Position numbers and translations under genes: made by a program
Notes under the pieces: model-generated
Told to the model about the DNA's origin: nothing
The model's input: only the letters and a program-made list of their open reading frames with translations
Database searches by the model: none
In this document: piece by piece, positions 1 through 8,966 of the stretch
Position numbering within the stretch: position 1 is the first letter of the stretch
How the letters are laid out: each line of letters opens with the position of its first letter
Assembly (NCBI GenBank): GCA_002168075.1
Contig: NHCE01000010.1
Coordinates: 270,154-334,153, forward strand
DNA: 64,000 nucleotides
From: Rhizobiales bacterium TMED25
Lineage (GTDB): Bacteria > Pseudomonadota > Alphaproteobacteria > Rhizobiales > TMED25
Direction of reading: 5' to 3'

Positions 1-54
1 AATAGTAGATTACTATAATGAAGTAAAAAATATTGCAACAAAAAAGGTGTATTT

Positions 55-999
55 GTGTCAAATTTATTAGTTTTTCCGGGGCAGGGTAGTCAATTTGTTG
101 GGATGGGTAAAAGTTTTTCAGAAAATTTCAAAGTATCTAAAAATGTATTCGAAGAGGTGAATGAATCACTTTCTTTAAATCTTACAAAAATTATGTGGGA
201 AGGCGATCTAACAGAGTTGACAAAAACTGAGAATGCCCAACCTGCATTAATGGCTGTTAGCATAGCAATGTTGAAGGCTATAGAGAATGAGGTTGGTATC
301 AATTACGATAAAGTTTTATTTATGGCAGGGCACTCTCTTGGAGAATACTCAGCACTTGTGGCAGCAAATTCTCTTAAACTTGATGTTGCAGCAAAATTAC
401 TGAAGATAAGAGGGCAGTCCATGCAAAAGGCTGTTCCCGTAGGTCAAGGGGCAATGGCTGCTATAATAGGAACCTCAATAGAACAAGTTGAAAATTTAAC
501 AACAGAAATCAATAGTATTTATCCCGAATGCGTCTGCGACATTGCGAATGATAATGCCCCCGGGCAAGTTGTAATAAGTGGGCATAATGTTGCAATTGAT
601 AAGGCAATTGAGCTTGCATCTAATTTTGGATCAAGAAAAGCAATGAAATTACCTGTTAGTGCTCCATTCCACTGTTCCTTAATGCTAAAGGCGGCTGAAG
701 AAATGATGGAGGCATTTAGTGAAATTGATATAACAGATCCTATTATCCCAATAATTTCAAATATTACGGCTGGAATTGAAACCTCAAAAGAGAAAATAAT
801 TGAATTATTAATTAAGCAGGTTACAGGAAGAGTGAGATGGACTGAAACTATTCTTTTTGCGAAAGATAATAATATAAATACAATATATGAAATAGGTGCA
901 GGCAAAGTTTTGTCTGGTTTGGTGAAAAGGATAGATGGATCATTAAATTCAATTTCCATAAACGACCCTAGCCAGATTGATAACTTCAAGTTAAGTTAA
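55..999 (+). CDS. fabD: Malonyl-CoA:ACP transacylase FabD
   Basis: Transfers malonyl from malonyl-CoA to acyl carrier protein, supplying the extender unit for type II fatty-acid synthesis in the cytoplasm. The 314-residue length is normal. The N-terminal FPGQGSQ motif (residues 7-13), the nucleophile elbow GHSLGEYSA with Ser94, and the catalytic His206 in SAPFH are all present. The GTG start is supported by an AAAGG ribosome-binding site about 7 nt upstream. It is first of a fab cluster (fabG follows 15 nt later), the usual alphaproteobacterial arrangement. The 54 bases before it hold no recognisable gene. Confidence 0.97.
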   Translation: MSNLLVFPGQGSQFVGMGKSFSENFKVSKNVFEEVNESLSLNLTKIMWEGDLTELTKTENAQPALMAVSIAMLKAIENEVGINYDKVLFMAGHSLGEYSALVAANSLKLDVAAKLLKIRGQSMQKAVPVGQGAMAAIIGTSIEQVENLTTEINSIYPECVCDIANDNAPGQVVISGHNVAIDKAIELASNFGSRKAMKLPVSAPFHCSLMLKAAEEMMEAFSEIDITDPIIPIISNITAGIETSKEKIIELLIKQVTGRVRWTETILFAKDNNINTIYEIGAGKVLSGLVKRIDGSLNSISINDPSQIDNFKLS

Positions 1000-1014
1000 A
1001 TATAAAAAGGAAAA

Positions 1015-1755
1015 ATGATGGGATCTTTACAGGGAAAGACGGTATTACTTACGGGCTCAACAGGAAGTCTTGGAAGTGCAATCGCAAAAAAGTTATCTTC
1101 AGCTGGCGCAAGAATTGCGCTATCTGGTACAAATAAAGAAAAATTAAATAGTCTTTTAGAGGAGTTAGGTCCGACTCATAGCTCTTTTCCGTGTGATTTA
1201 TCAAAATTTGATGAAATTGACAATCTATCTGACAGCGTGATCGAAAATTTTGGCTCTATTGATATACTGATAAATAATGCAGGTATAAAGAAAGACGATT
1301 TGCTTATTCGGATGAAGGATGAGGACTGGTTCGATGTAATGACAATTAACTTAAACTCTGTTTATAAATTAACAAAAAATATTACAAAACATATGTTCAA
1401 AAAGCGAAGTGGTAAGATTATATCAATATCATCTGTAGTAGGCTTTGCTGGAAATCCAGGGCAGACAAATTATGTATCATCCAAAGCTGCAATTGTTGGC
1501 TTTACAAAATCTCTTGCAATGGAGGTCGCAACTAGGGGCGTGAACGTAAATTGTATAGCGCCGGGTATGATCGAATCAGATATGATTGACTCATTAAATG
1601 AAAAGCAAAGAGAGAATATATTGTCCAGAATACCAATGGCTAAATTAGGTAGCCCAGATAATATTGCCGATGCGTGTATATTTCTTGGTAGTGAAATGTC
1701 GGATTACATTACGGGCCAAACGATACATGTTAATGGTGGAATGGCAATGTTGTGA
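1015..1755 (+). CDS. fabG: 3-oxoacyl-ACP reductase FabG
   Basis: NADPH-dependent short-chain reductase that reduces 3-oxoacyl-ACP to 3-hydroxyacyl-ACP. The Rossmann motif TGSTGSLG near the N terminus, NNAG at the end of beta-4, and the Ser140/Tyr153/Lys157 triad (YVSSK) are visible, and the length of 246 is normal. Two consecutive ATG codons follow an AAAAGG site; the second, at 1018, is better spaced from it, so the protein may be one residue shorter. It lies between fabD and acpP in the same direction. Confidence 0.97.
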   Translation: MMGSLQGKTVLLTGSTGSLGSAIAKKLSSAGARIALSGTNKEKLNSLLEELGPTHSSFPCDLSKFDEIDNLSDSVIENFGSIDILINNAGIKKDDLLIRMKDEDWFDVMTINLNSVYKLTKNITKHMFKKRSGKIISISSVVGFAGNPGQTNYVSSKAAIVGFTKSLAMEVATRGVNVNCIAPGMIESDMIDSLNEKQRENILSRIPMAKLGSPDNIADACIFLGSEMSDYITGQTIHVNGGMAML

Positions 1756-1859
1756 GTATTATATTTCAATGGAAAGCTAAATTTTTTAATTGTAGTTAAA
1801 TATTTATAAATATATTAATTGTTAAATGAAGAAACTTAAATAACTAATAGGGGTAAAAA

Positions 1860-2096
1860 ATGAGTGATGTTGCTGAACGCGTAAAAAAAATAGTAATTGG
1901 ACATCTTGGAGTTGAAGCAGATAAAGTTGTCGAAAAAGCAAGTTTTATTGATGATCTTGGTGCAGATAGTCTAGATACTGTTGAACTAGTTATGGCATTT
2001 GAGGAAGAATTCAATTGTGAAATTCCAGATGATGCAGCAGAAACTATTCAAACTGTTGGTGATGCCATATCATTTCTTGAAAAACAGAAATCTTAA
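1860..2096 (+). CDS. acpP: Acyl carrier protein
   Basis: Small acidic four-helix carrier that holds growing acyl chains on a phosphopantetheine arm. The arm attaches at Ser37 in the invariant [10 protein letters not shown] motif. The 78-residue length is typical. The 104-nt gap upstream is the largest within the fab cluster and may carry its own promoter, which would suit a highly expressed protein, but no clear hexamers were assigned. An AGGGG ribosome-binding site precedes the ATG. fabF follows after 10 nt. Confidence 0.97.
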   Translation: MSDVAERVKKIVIGHLGVEADKVVEKASFIDDLGADSLDTVELVMAFEEEFNCEIPDDAAETIQTVGDAISFLEKQKS

Positions 2097-2106
2097 TTAA
2101 GCAATC

Positions 2107-3363
2107 ATGAGACGCGTAGTTGTCACTGGGTTGGGTTTAGTAACTCCTTTGGGAGTTGGGGTTGATTATGTCTGGAGTAAGTTAATTCAAGGTGTATCTG
2201 GAATTGATCACATATCTTCCTTTGATACATCAGATTTGCCAGTAAAAATAGCAGGACATATCCCACGTGGTAATGAAATGGGGCTTTATAACCCCGATGA
2301 TTATATGGAACCCAAAGAGCAGAGAAAAGTAGATGATTTTATAACATATGCTATTTGTGCTTCAGATCAAGCGATAAAAGACTCTGGGTGGATTGCGGAT
2401 ACGTATGAGAAACAAATAAGGTCTGGGGTTCTAATCGGCTCAGGTATTGGTGGGCTTCAAGGTATTGAAGAAGCTGCTATAACTTTAAAAGAGAGGGGTC
2501 CAAGACGTATCTCACCTTTTTTCATACCTGGACGTTTAATAAATCTGGCATCAGGGCAAGTTTCAATTAAAAATCAATTTAAGGGCCCAAATCATGCTGT
2601 TGTGACAGCATGTTCAACAGGTTCACACGCAATAGGAGATGCTGCTCGCTTAATTTCCTATGGTGATGCTGATATTATGGTTGCTGGAGGAACTGAGTCT
2701 CCATTATGTAGACTTTCAATTGCTGGGTTTGCAGCTTGCAGAGCTTTAGCATCAAATTTTAATGACTCTCCAAGTCTTGCCTCTCGTCCTTTTGATGAAG
2801 ACCGAGATGGTTTTGTTATGGGTGAGGGTGCCGGTTGTGTTGTTCTAGAAGAATATGATCATGCCATTAAAAGGGGGGCCAAAATTTATGCAGAGTTGAA
2901 AGGCTACGGATTATCTGGTGATGCTTATCATATTACTTCCCCATCAGAAGATGGTGATGGAGGATATAGGTGTATGAAAGCGGCAATTAGTAATTCTGGA
3001 ATGGATGTTACCGATATAGATTACATAAATGCTCATGGCACTTCAACACCGGCCGGTGATGAGATTGAAATTAAAGCAGTAGAAAAATTATTTGGTGATC
3101 ATTCAAAAAACTTAATGATGTCATCAACAAAGTCATCCATCGGTCATCTTTTAGGTGCCGCCGGAGCAGTGGAGGCAATATTTTCAATAATGGCTATTAA
3201 TAAAGGCGAAATACCTGCTACCTTGAATTTAAAAAATAAATGTACGAATACAAAAATAAATCTTGTACCATTAATACCAATTAAAAAAACTATAAACAGT
3301 GCTCTTAGCAATTCATTTGGTTTTGGTGGAACTAATGCAACTTTAATTTTTTCAAGGACTTAA
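2107..3363 (+). CDS. fabF: 3-oxoacyl-ACP synthase II (FabF)
   Basis: Condenses acyl-ACP with malonyl-ACP, the elongation step of fatty-acid synthesis, and is often responsible for unsaturated chain extension. The Cys-His-His triad is complete: Cys169 in TACSTGSH, His310 in NAHGTSTP and His347 in SIGHLLGAAG. The C-terminal FGFGGTN motif is present and the length of 418 is normal. In most alphaproteobacteria fabF is followed by mltG and a YicC-family gene before gmk; here gmk follows after 15 nt. Confidence 0.97.
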   Translation: MRRVVVTGLGLVTPLGVGVDYVWSKLIQGVSGIDHISSFDTSDLPVKIAGHIPRGNEMGLYNPDDYMEPKEQRKVDDFITYAICASDQAIKDSGWIADTYEKQIRSGVLIGSGIGGLQGIEEAAITLKERGPRRISPFFIPGRLINLASGQVSIKNQFKGPNHAVVTACSTGSHAIGDAARLISYGDADIMVAGGTESPLCRLSIAGFAACRALASNFNDSPSLASRPFDEDRDGFVMGEGAGCVVLEEYDHAIKRGAKIYAELKGYGLSGDAYHITSPSEDGDGGYRCMKAAISNSGMDVTDIDYINAHGTSTPAGDEIEIKAVEKLFGDHSKNLMMSSTKSSIGHLLGAAGAVEAIFSIMAINKGEIPATLNLKNKCTNTKINLVPLIPIKKTINSALSNSFGFGGTNATLIFSRT

Positions 3364-3378
3364 TAGAATAATTTATAA

Positions 3379-4044
3379 ATGAATAATGAATTAATACGTC
3401 GTAAAGGACTTTTGTTAATTATATCATCACCTTCCGGTGCAGGAAAAACTACTTTAACAAGAAAACTTATATCGGATTTAAGCGATACTGTTTTATCTGT
3501 GTCAGTTACAACGAGGCAGAAACGAAGCAACGAAGAGGACGGTCTTCATTACTATTTTATAGATGATAAATCTTTCGATAAAATGATTAAAGAAGATAAT
3601 TTGTTAGAGCATGCAAACGTTTTTGGTTACAATTATGGCACTCCAAAGGATAGAGTAATAGAGTCCATTCAGTCTGGTAAAGATGTTGTTTTTGATATTG
3701 ATTGGCAAGGCGCAAGTCAACTCAGAGAGAATTTTAAAGATAATATTGTGTCAATTTTTATACTACCACCATCTGCTACTGAATTGATGAGTAGGCTCAT
3801 AAAGAGGGATCAAGACTCATTTGATACGATAAAAAATAGATTAAATGCAGCCTATGACGAAATAAAACACTGGAATGAATATGACTATGTAATCATAAAT
3901 GATAATCTAAAAGAGTCTTATGAAGAATTGAAAGCAATAATATTATCCGAAAGAATAAAAATAACAGTTTCAAACAAGTCTAAGATTGAAACGCATGTTA
4001 ATAAACTGTTGGAAGACTTATCAGATAGATTAAGCAGTAGTTAG
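3379..4044 (+). CDS. gmk: Guanylate kinase
   Basis: Phosphorylates GMP to GDP with ATP, needed for GTP, dGTP and (p)ppGpp pools. The P-loop SPSGAGKT is at about residues 17-24, followed by the GMP-binding segment SVTTRQKRSNEEDGLHYYF and the lid region. At 221 residues it matches the family. It ends tail-to-tail with rsmA, and the two stop codons share four bases (TTAG), leaving no room for a terminator. Confidence 0.97.
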   Translation: MNNELIRRKGLLLIISSPSGAGKTTLTRKLISDLSDTVLSVSVTTRQKRSNEEDGLHYYFIDDKSFDKMIKEDNLLEHANVFGYNYGTPKDRVIESIQSGKDVVFDIDWQGASQLRENFKDNIVSIFILPPSATELMSRLIKRDQDSFDTIKNRLNAAYDEIKHWNEYDYVIINDNLKESYEELKAIILSERIKITVSNKSKIETHVNKLLEDLSDRLSSS

Positions 4045-4859
4045 CCTTTTTCGTACAGGTATGAAAGTTTAATATAATCCTCTACAGAGAGATCTTCCGG
4101 CCTTAGATCCGGATTTAGTTTATACTTCTTAATAAGATTTTCTTCAGAAATTATATTTTTTAGTGAGCTTTTTATTTTTTTTCTTCTTTGCCCAAAAGCC
4201 AAGCGTGTGATTTCTTGAACTACCTCAATATTAGGTTTTAAAGAACTATTTAAATAGTTAAAAGTTACCACCGAGGAGTCGACTTTGGGCGCAGGATAAA
4301 AACATTTAGCCTTGAGATCAAAGGATACTGCACATTCATACATATATTGAGATATAATTGATAATCTACCGTATGTTTTTGATTTTTTTTTGGCAATAAT
4401 CCTGTTTGCGACTTCTTTTTGAAACATCAGTGTCATTTTATCAAACTTTGGATCTGTATATTGATACAGCAGTAATTTTGTTAAAATCTTAGTTCCAATA
4501 TTGTATGGTAGATTGGATATTATTCTTATTTTCTTTTCAGTTAAGGAGGCAAAGCTATAATTCATGACATCCGCATTGATAATTTCAATTTGATTTGGAT
4601 ACGTTAATTGTAATTTCCTTAAAATTGGAATAAATTTTTTATCTTTCTCTATTAACAAAACCTTTCTTGCACCTAGTTTGAGTAAGGATTTGGTTAATCC
4701 ACCAAGCCCAGGTCCAATCTCTATTACTAAGTCGCAATTTTTAGGATCAATTGTCAACGCGATTTTCTTAAATATATTCTCATCGAAAATAAAATTCTGG
4801 CCTAATTTTTTATTTGGCCTGATATCAAAGTCTTCTAAAAGTTTTTTATATTCTGAAAT
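4041..4859 (-). CDS. rsmA: 16S rRNA (adenine1518/1519-N6)-dimethyltransferase RsmA (KsgA), ATT start proposed
   Basis: Dimethylates two adjacent adenines in the 3' hairpin of 16S rRNA during 30S maturation, using S-adenosylmethionine. The SAM motif EIGPGLGGLT and the catalytic NLPYN motif (about residues 116-120 of the long form) are clear. The first standard in-frame start (TTG at 4757) would remove the conserved N terminus: the frame upstream still encodes family-like sequence containing IRPNKKLGQNF. No ATG, GTG or other TTG exists before the upstream TAA. I propose ATT at 4859, preceded by an AAGGA site 10 nt upstream, giving 272 residues, the usual length. It overlaps the pdxA end by 14 nt. 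Confidence 0.88.
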   Translation of the reverse strand: MSEYKKLLEDFDIRPNKKLGQNFIFDENIFKKIALTIDPKNCDLVIEIGPGLGGLTKSLLKLGARKVLLIEKDKKFIPILRKLQLTYPNQIEIINADVMNYSFASLTEKKIRIISNLPYNIGTKILTKLLLYQYTDPKFDKMTLMFQKEVANRIIAKKKSKTYGRLSIISQYMYECAVSFDLKAKCFYPAPKVDSSVVTFNYLNSSLKPNIEVVQEITRLAFGQRRKKIKSSLKNIISEENLIKKYKLNPDLRPEDLSVEDYIKLSYLYEKG

Positions 4860-5886
4860 CTTTGAAGTTTCCTTTTGAATGGTTTCTTACCATAGAATTT
4901 GCCATATTAATTGCTCTTATTAAACTCTCTGGATGGGCCTTCCCAGTCCCGGCCAATAGATATGCTGGACCATGATCAGGAGAGGTTCTAAGTGTCGTGA
5001 GTCCTAAAGTAATATTAACAGCAGAAAAAGGTGATATTGTTTTTATTGGAATGAGCGCTTGATCATGGTACATACAGATGACGGCGTCATAAGTACTTAA
5101 ATTATTCTCATTAAATAAACTATCCGCAGAGAACGGACCAGATATATTCATCCCTGTTCTTTGCAATTCCAAAATTGCTGGTTCTATAATTTTTATTTCC
5201 TCCATACCACAGAGTCCACCATCTCCAGCATGGGGATTAAGTCCAGTTAGGAATATCTTTGGGTTGGATATTTGAAAATAATTTTTTAAACTATTTCTTA
5301 CAATTTTAGAGGTTGTGATAATAAGTTCTTTTGTGATTGTATTTGAAACCTTCGCTAATGGAAGATGCCTTGTCAGTGGAACAACTTTAAGTTTATCACT
5401 TGCAAGGAGCATTACTGCAGTTTTCTTATTGTCTAAGAAAGAAAATAATTCTGTTTGACCATGATATTGGCACCCAAGATATGATAGTGACTTTTTGTTA
5501 ACCGGGTTTGTGACAATGGCAGAAATTTTATTTTCAGATATTTTTTGTCTAGCAGTTACTATTGAGTCAATAATAAATTGATTATTTTTTTTATCATATT
5601 GCCCAATCTTTTCCTCAAATATTGGTATATCATAAACCATTAGGGCATCACTCTTTTTGCTTACATTGTAGTTATCTAAATCATTAACCTTTTTTGTTTT
5701 TATCTTAAGTTTTAATATCTCTGCTCTTCGTTGCAGTAGATCATTACTTCCAAAATATATAAAGTTTGGAAGTTTTAGTTGATCTCTTAGAGCCCAAGAT
5801 AGAATAGTAATATCTGGAGATATTCCAGCTGGATCACCCATGGTCAATCCAACTGGTAAATTCTTATTATTTGTTTTTATATTCAA
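4846..5886 (-). CDS. pdxA: 4-hydroxythreonine-4-phosphate dehydrogenase PdxA
   Basis: Oxidises 4-phospho-hydroxy-L-threonine in the DXP-dependent route to pyridoxal 5'-phosphate. Family signatures are GLTMGDPAGISPDI at the N terminus, metal-binding histidines including HLPLA and GLNPHAGDGG, the MYHDQ motif near residue 270, and TSPDHGPAY near the C terminus. The length of 346 is slightly above the E. coli protein. It overlaps surA upstream by 20 nt and rsmA downstream by 14 nt, consistent with translational coupling in the lptF-rsmA operon. Confidence 0.95.
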   Translation of the reverse strand: MNIKTNNKNLPVGLTMGDPAGISPDITILSWALRDQLKLPNFIYFGSNDLLQRRAEILKLKIKTKKVNDLDNYNVSKKSDALMVYDIPIFEEKIGQYDKKNNQFIIDSIVTARQKISENKISAIVTNPVNKKSLSYLGCQYHGQTELFSFLDNKKTAVMLLASDKLKVVPLTRHLPLAKVSNTITKELIITTSKIVRNSLKNYFQISNPKIFLTGLNPHAGDGGLCGMEEIKIIEPAILELQRTGMNISGPFSADSLFNENNLSTYDAVICMYHDQALIPIKTISPFSAVNITLGLTTLRTSPDHGPAYLLAGTGKAHPESLIRAINMANSMVRNHSKGNFKDFRI

Positions 5887-6775
5887 TATTTGAGTCCTGT
5901 ATTATGTCACGTAATATTTTTGTTGAGTAATTATCAAGTTGGTCTGCTATAAGGATATTTTCAATGACTTTATTAGTTAATGATTTTTTTGGGGTACAGT
6001 TAATATATATTTTTATTTGCTCCGTATCAGCTTGAGGCGGGAAAAGGAAAGTATTGAGATTATATCTAATCATCGTATTGAATGGCTCTTCTATTTGATC
6101 TATAGAGATATCAATTCTATCTTGGATATCAATATTAGTCTTGTCTTTGTAAGAAAAAAGGTTCTGTGAACAGCTTTGAAAGTTATTTTCGATATTATTA
6201 ACTAGGTCCATTAACTCCATTGGATCTATATTCTCGGTACTCAGGGTCATTGTTTGAATATGAAATAGTTCTCTTTCCAATAATGAATTCCTGTATTTAT
6301 CAATATCTTCAAGAGTAACATTGGCTAATCTCGCATATTTTCTTCCAATATAATCTTGCCATAGCTTTCTAGACTTACGTTGATCTATTATTGTTTTCGG
6401 GTCTACGCCTGCTTCAGTTAATTGGCCGGCATATTCTTCATAGCTTGCTCCTTGTGCTTTGAGTGTATCATCTAAAGTAATTATTATCTGCTCATCACTA
6501 TAAGATAAACCAATTTTTTCAGCTTCGCTTTTCATTATAGCCTCGTCAACTAATTCCTTGAGAGCAGCCCTTGAAATTACGTCTCGTTCTGCATTCGGAT
6601 TTACAAATTTAATGTATTTTGACCTTTCCTGAAAATCAGTTTCTATGATTGGTAAGCCATTCACAAGCAAAATTATTTTTGAAATAATTTGCGATTTTAC
6701 TGTATTAGTGAGCAATATGAATAAGATTATTGCAAATACTATAACCTTATTCTTGTAAATAGTTTTAATACCCAT
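5867..6775 (-). CDS. surA: SurA-like periplasmic chaperone / peptidylprolyl isomerase
   Basis: Periplasmic chaperone that escorts outer-membrane proteins to the BAM machinery. A hydrophobic N-terminal signal segment (about residues 10-28) precedes the SurA N-domain pattern (IVNG-like ILLVNGLPI, then DFQERSKYIKF and the ALKELVDEAIMKSEAEKIGL helix). At 302 residues it is much shorter than E. coli SurA (428), and I could not recognise a well-conserved parvulin domain in the C-terminal half, so isomerase activity is uncertain. Its position directly after lptD, an outer-membrane client, supports the assignment. Confidence 0.85.
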   Translation of the reverse strand: MGIKTIYKNKVIVFAIILFILLTNTVKSQIISKIILLVNGLPIIETDFQERSKYIKFVNPNAERDVISRAALKELVDEAIMKSEAEKIGLSYSDEQIIITLDDTLKAQGASYEEYAGQLTEAGVDPKTIIDQRKSRKLWQDYIGRKYARLANVTLEDIDKYRNSLLERELFHIQTMTLSTENIDPMELMDLVNNIENNFQSCSQNLFSYKDKTNIDIQDRIDISIDQIEEPFNTMIRYNLNTFLFPPQADTEQIKIYINCTPKKSLTNKVIENILIADQLDNYSTKILRDIIQDSNIEYKNK

Positions 6776-6785
6776 GGAGATAATT

Positions 6786-8966
6786 TTATTGAATTGGTGC
6801 AGTTTTTAACTCAAATTTCAAGAGTATGGACTTATCTTTCTTTATATCTCGGTCAGTAAATAAGTTTTCTCTGTAAACAATATCAAAAGATAAGCATTCA
6901 TCATCAAAACGAAGGCCAATTTGATTATTAAGAAAATTATTTGACTCTAAGTTATAGACACCCTTTGAGATCATTGACCAATCCCTTGTAAGTCCGAACT
7001 CTAAATAGCCTGACATTTCTTCTAAATCAACATCATTATTATCATTACCATCATCATTTAACCAGTTTGCATCGGCTTTTATTTCTGTATAATTAAAGCC
7101 AAGGTTAAGACTTTTTTTATTTTGGAAGTTCATATTTAATTCATTAAATTGATTTTTTTTGAATGCTCCGTCAAATCTTGTTTTGTAATCAAATTGTAAT
7201 GAGTCATTAAGATTGTAAGATAACGAGCTTACTATATCTGAATGGTAATTATTGGTACCCGAGTATTTCTTTCCTGAGTAAGTATTATCACCGTCTAAAT
7301 GATAAGATTTCCCTATCGATGCACTAAATAGACCACCAAGCCTATCTTGAAGATCATAACCCAATCCAATAGACATTTTATTACCAGAGTCAATTTTATC
7401 ATAACCATATGAACGATTTGCTTCAAATAAGTTCAAAGAATTAAAGTTTATAGTTCGCGAATCTTCATTAAGTAAATCACTATCTGTATCTTCTTTCCCA
7501 ATATAAGAATAACTTAACTTTGGTTCAATTATTTGCTTTCCTATACTACTATTCTGAAAGAAGGGCCATGAGGTCTCTATTGCAGCTTCAGGAGTGAACC
7601 TCGAGTGATCAGTAAATTCATTATCAGACTCATCATAGGTGCTAAAATAGTCACCCTTTAAGCCAATATATGGTTCAAAAACCACTCCATTTTTCATAAT
7701 ATTTCGATCTTCCCATGAAATTTCTGTGGTTAGCCGAGTTTGATCATCTCCACTGTTTCTATGCAGACTTGAAATTTGTGCATCTAAATTTACTTGACCC
7801 ATAAAAGGAAGATTATTTAATTTATATTCATAATCTAGCTGGGGAAGTAGCTTTGCTTGCCGAGTATCACTATCACTTAATAGATTATGAAAGCTAATTG
7901 CTTGTAGATTTATATAATTTTGGTTATTTGTACCTGACAAGAAAAGGTTTGAGTTATATTTTGTTCTATCGTCTAATCCATATTTTCTCATGTAAGTATC
8001 GTCACTGGCAAATGTTGCATTCCACCCCCAATTTACATTGTCACTTATAGGTAAATATGCATTTGTTTTAAGGCCAGCTCTGAATCTTTTATTTCCTGGT
8101 GCTATATCCATTGGATTTGCCTGATAAATAAAGCTCGGATTGATACTAAATTTGCCACCAGTATCAGTTACTTTTCTATATTCTAAATCTATTAAAGGAC
8201 CTTGTTTAGAGGTCAAAAATGGTGTGATAGTTACATCACTGGTATCATCAAGTACAAATAAGTATGGTATTTTAACAGAATGTCCATAGAAATTTGAAAA
8301 AGAATATGTTGGTAGTAAATAACCAGATTGACGTTTGACAGATAAATCTGGATAACTAAAATAAGGAAGTTTGAGAAGAGTTTTATCAAATAACTTGAAT
8401 TTTATATTCTGAAAAACGAACTTTTTATTTAGCTCATCATGTGTTACGACGTCTGCTTCAAATTCCCATGTGTATGGACATGTTTTACCATCTTTCGTAT
8501 CGTTACAAAATGTATAGCCTGCATTTTTAAAAATATTTTTATTTCCAAAATCTACATCGCCACTTTCCGATCTAATTTTTGTTCCATCATTCAGAACAAT
8601 TTTAACACTTTCAATAAATCCTTGTTTCAATTGGTTGGATAACATTATACGTTCAGCGTTAATTTGTACCTCACCTTTTTCGGTCATTGTCACTTTGCCT
8701 GAGGCAATAACTTGATCAATATCCTGAATATATGTTATTTTATTTGCTTCAACAACGAAGGTTTTATAAAATAATTTTGCATTACCCTCAGCAGTTATAT
8801 TATTACCGTCATTATCATAATACAAATTATCCGCTTCAAAATAGATAGAAGAATTATCATTTGAGCTATCAATCGACTCAGCTAATAATTTTTTTTCAAG
8901 TTGAAATGAGCACATTACAACAATTACAAAAATTACTAAAATATTTTTACTAATTATTTTCAACAT
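6786..8966 (-). CDS. lptD: LPS-assembly outer-membrane protein LptD
   Basis: Forms the outer-membrane barrel that inserts lipopolysaccharide at the cell surface with LptE. A signal peptide (about residues 8-29) is followed by an OstA/LptA-like domain (FEADNLYYDNDGNNITAEG) and a long beta-barrel region. Cysteines in TFCNDTKDGKTC and a C-terminal Cys in DDECLSFD resemble those that form LptD's essential disulfides. The length of 726 is typical for alphaproteobacteria. Its ATG shares one base with the lptG stop (TAATG), so translation is probably coupled. Confidence 0.93.
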   Translation of the reverse strand: MLKIISKNILVIFVIVVMCSFQLEKKLLAESIDSSNDNSSIYFEADNLYYDNDGNNITAEGNAKLFYKTFVVEANKITYIQDIDQVIASGKVTMTEKGEVQINAERIMLSNQLKQGFIESVKIVLNDGTKIRSESGDVDFGNKNIFKNAGYTFCNDTKDGKTCPYTWEFEADVVTHDELNKKFVFQNIKFKLFDKTLLKLPYFSYPDLSVKRQSGYLLPTYSFSNFYGHSVKIPYLFVLDDTSDVTITPFLTSKQGPLIDLEYRKVTDTGGKFSINPSFIYQANPMDIAPGNKRFRAGLKTNAYLPISDNVNWGWNATFASDDTYMRKYGLDDRTKYNSNLFLSGTNNQNYINLQAISFHNLLSDSDTRQAKLLPQLDYEYKLNNLPFMGQVNLDAQISSLHRNSGDDQTRLTTEISWEDRNIMKNGVVFEPYIGLKGDYFSTYDESDNEFTDHSRFTPEAAIETSWPFFQNSSIGKQIIEPKLSYSYIGKEDTDSDLLNEDSRTINFNSLNLFEANRSYGYDKIDSGNKMSIGLGYDLQDRLGGLFSASIGKSYHLDGDNTYSGKKYSGTNNYHSDIVSSLSYNLNDSLQFDYKTRFDGAFKKNQFNELNMNFQNKKSLNLGFNYTEIKADANWLNDDGNDNNDVDLEEMSGYLEFGLTRDWSMISKGVYNLESNNFLNNQIGLRFDDECLSFDIVYRENLFTDRDIKKDKSILLKFELKTAPIQ

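Noticed and set aside
519-989. Reverse 156-residue open frame inside fabD
   Set aside because: It is the shadow of a strongly conserved gene, and its translation shows no family features.
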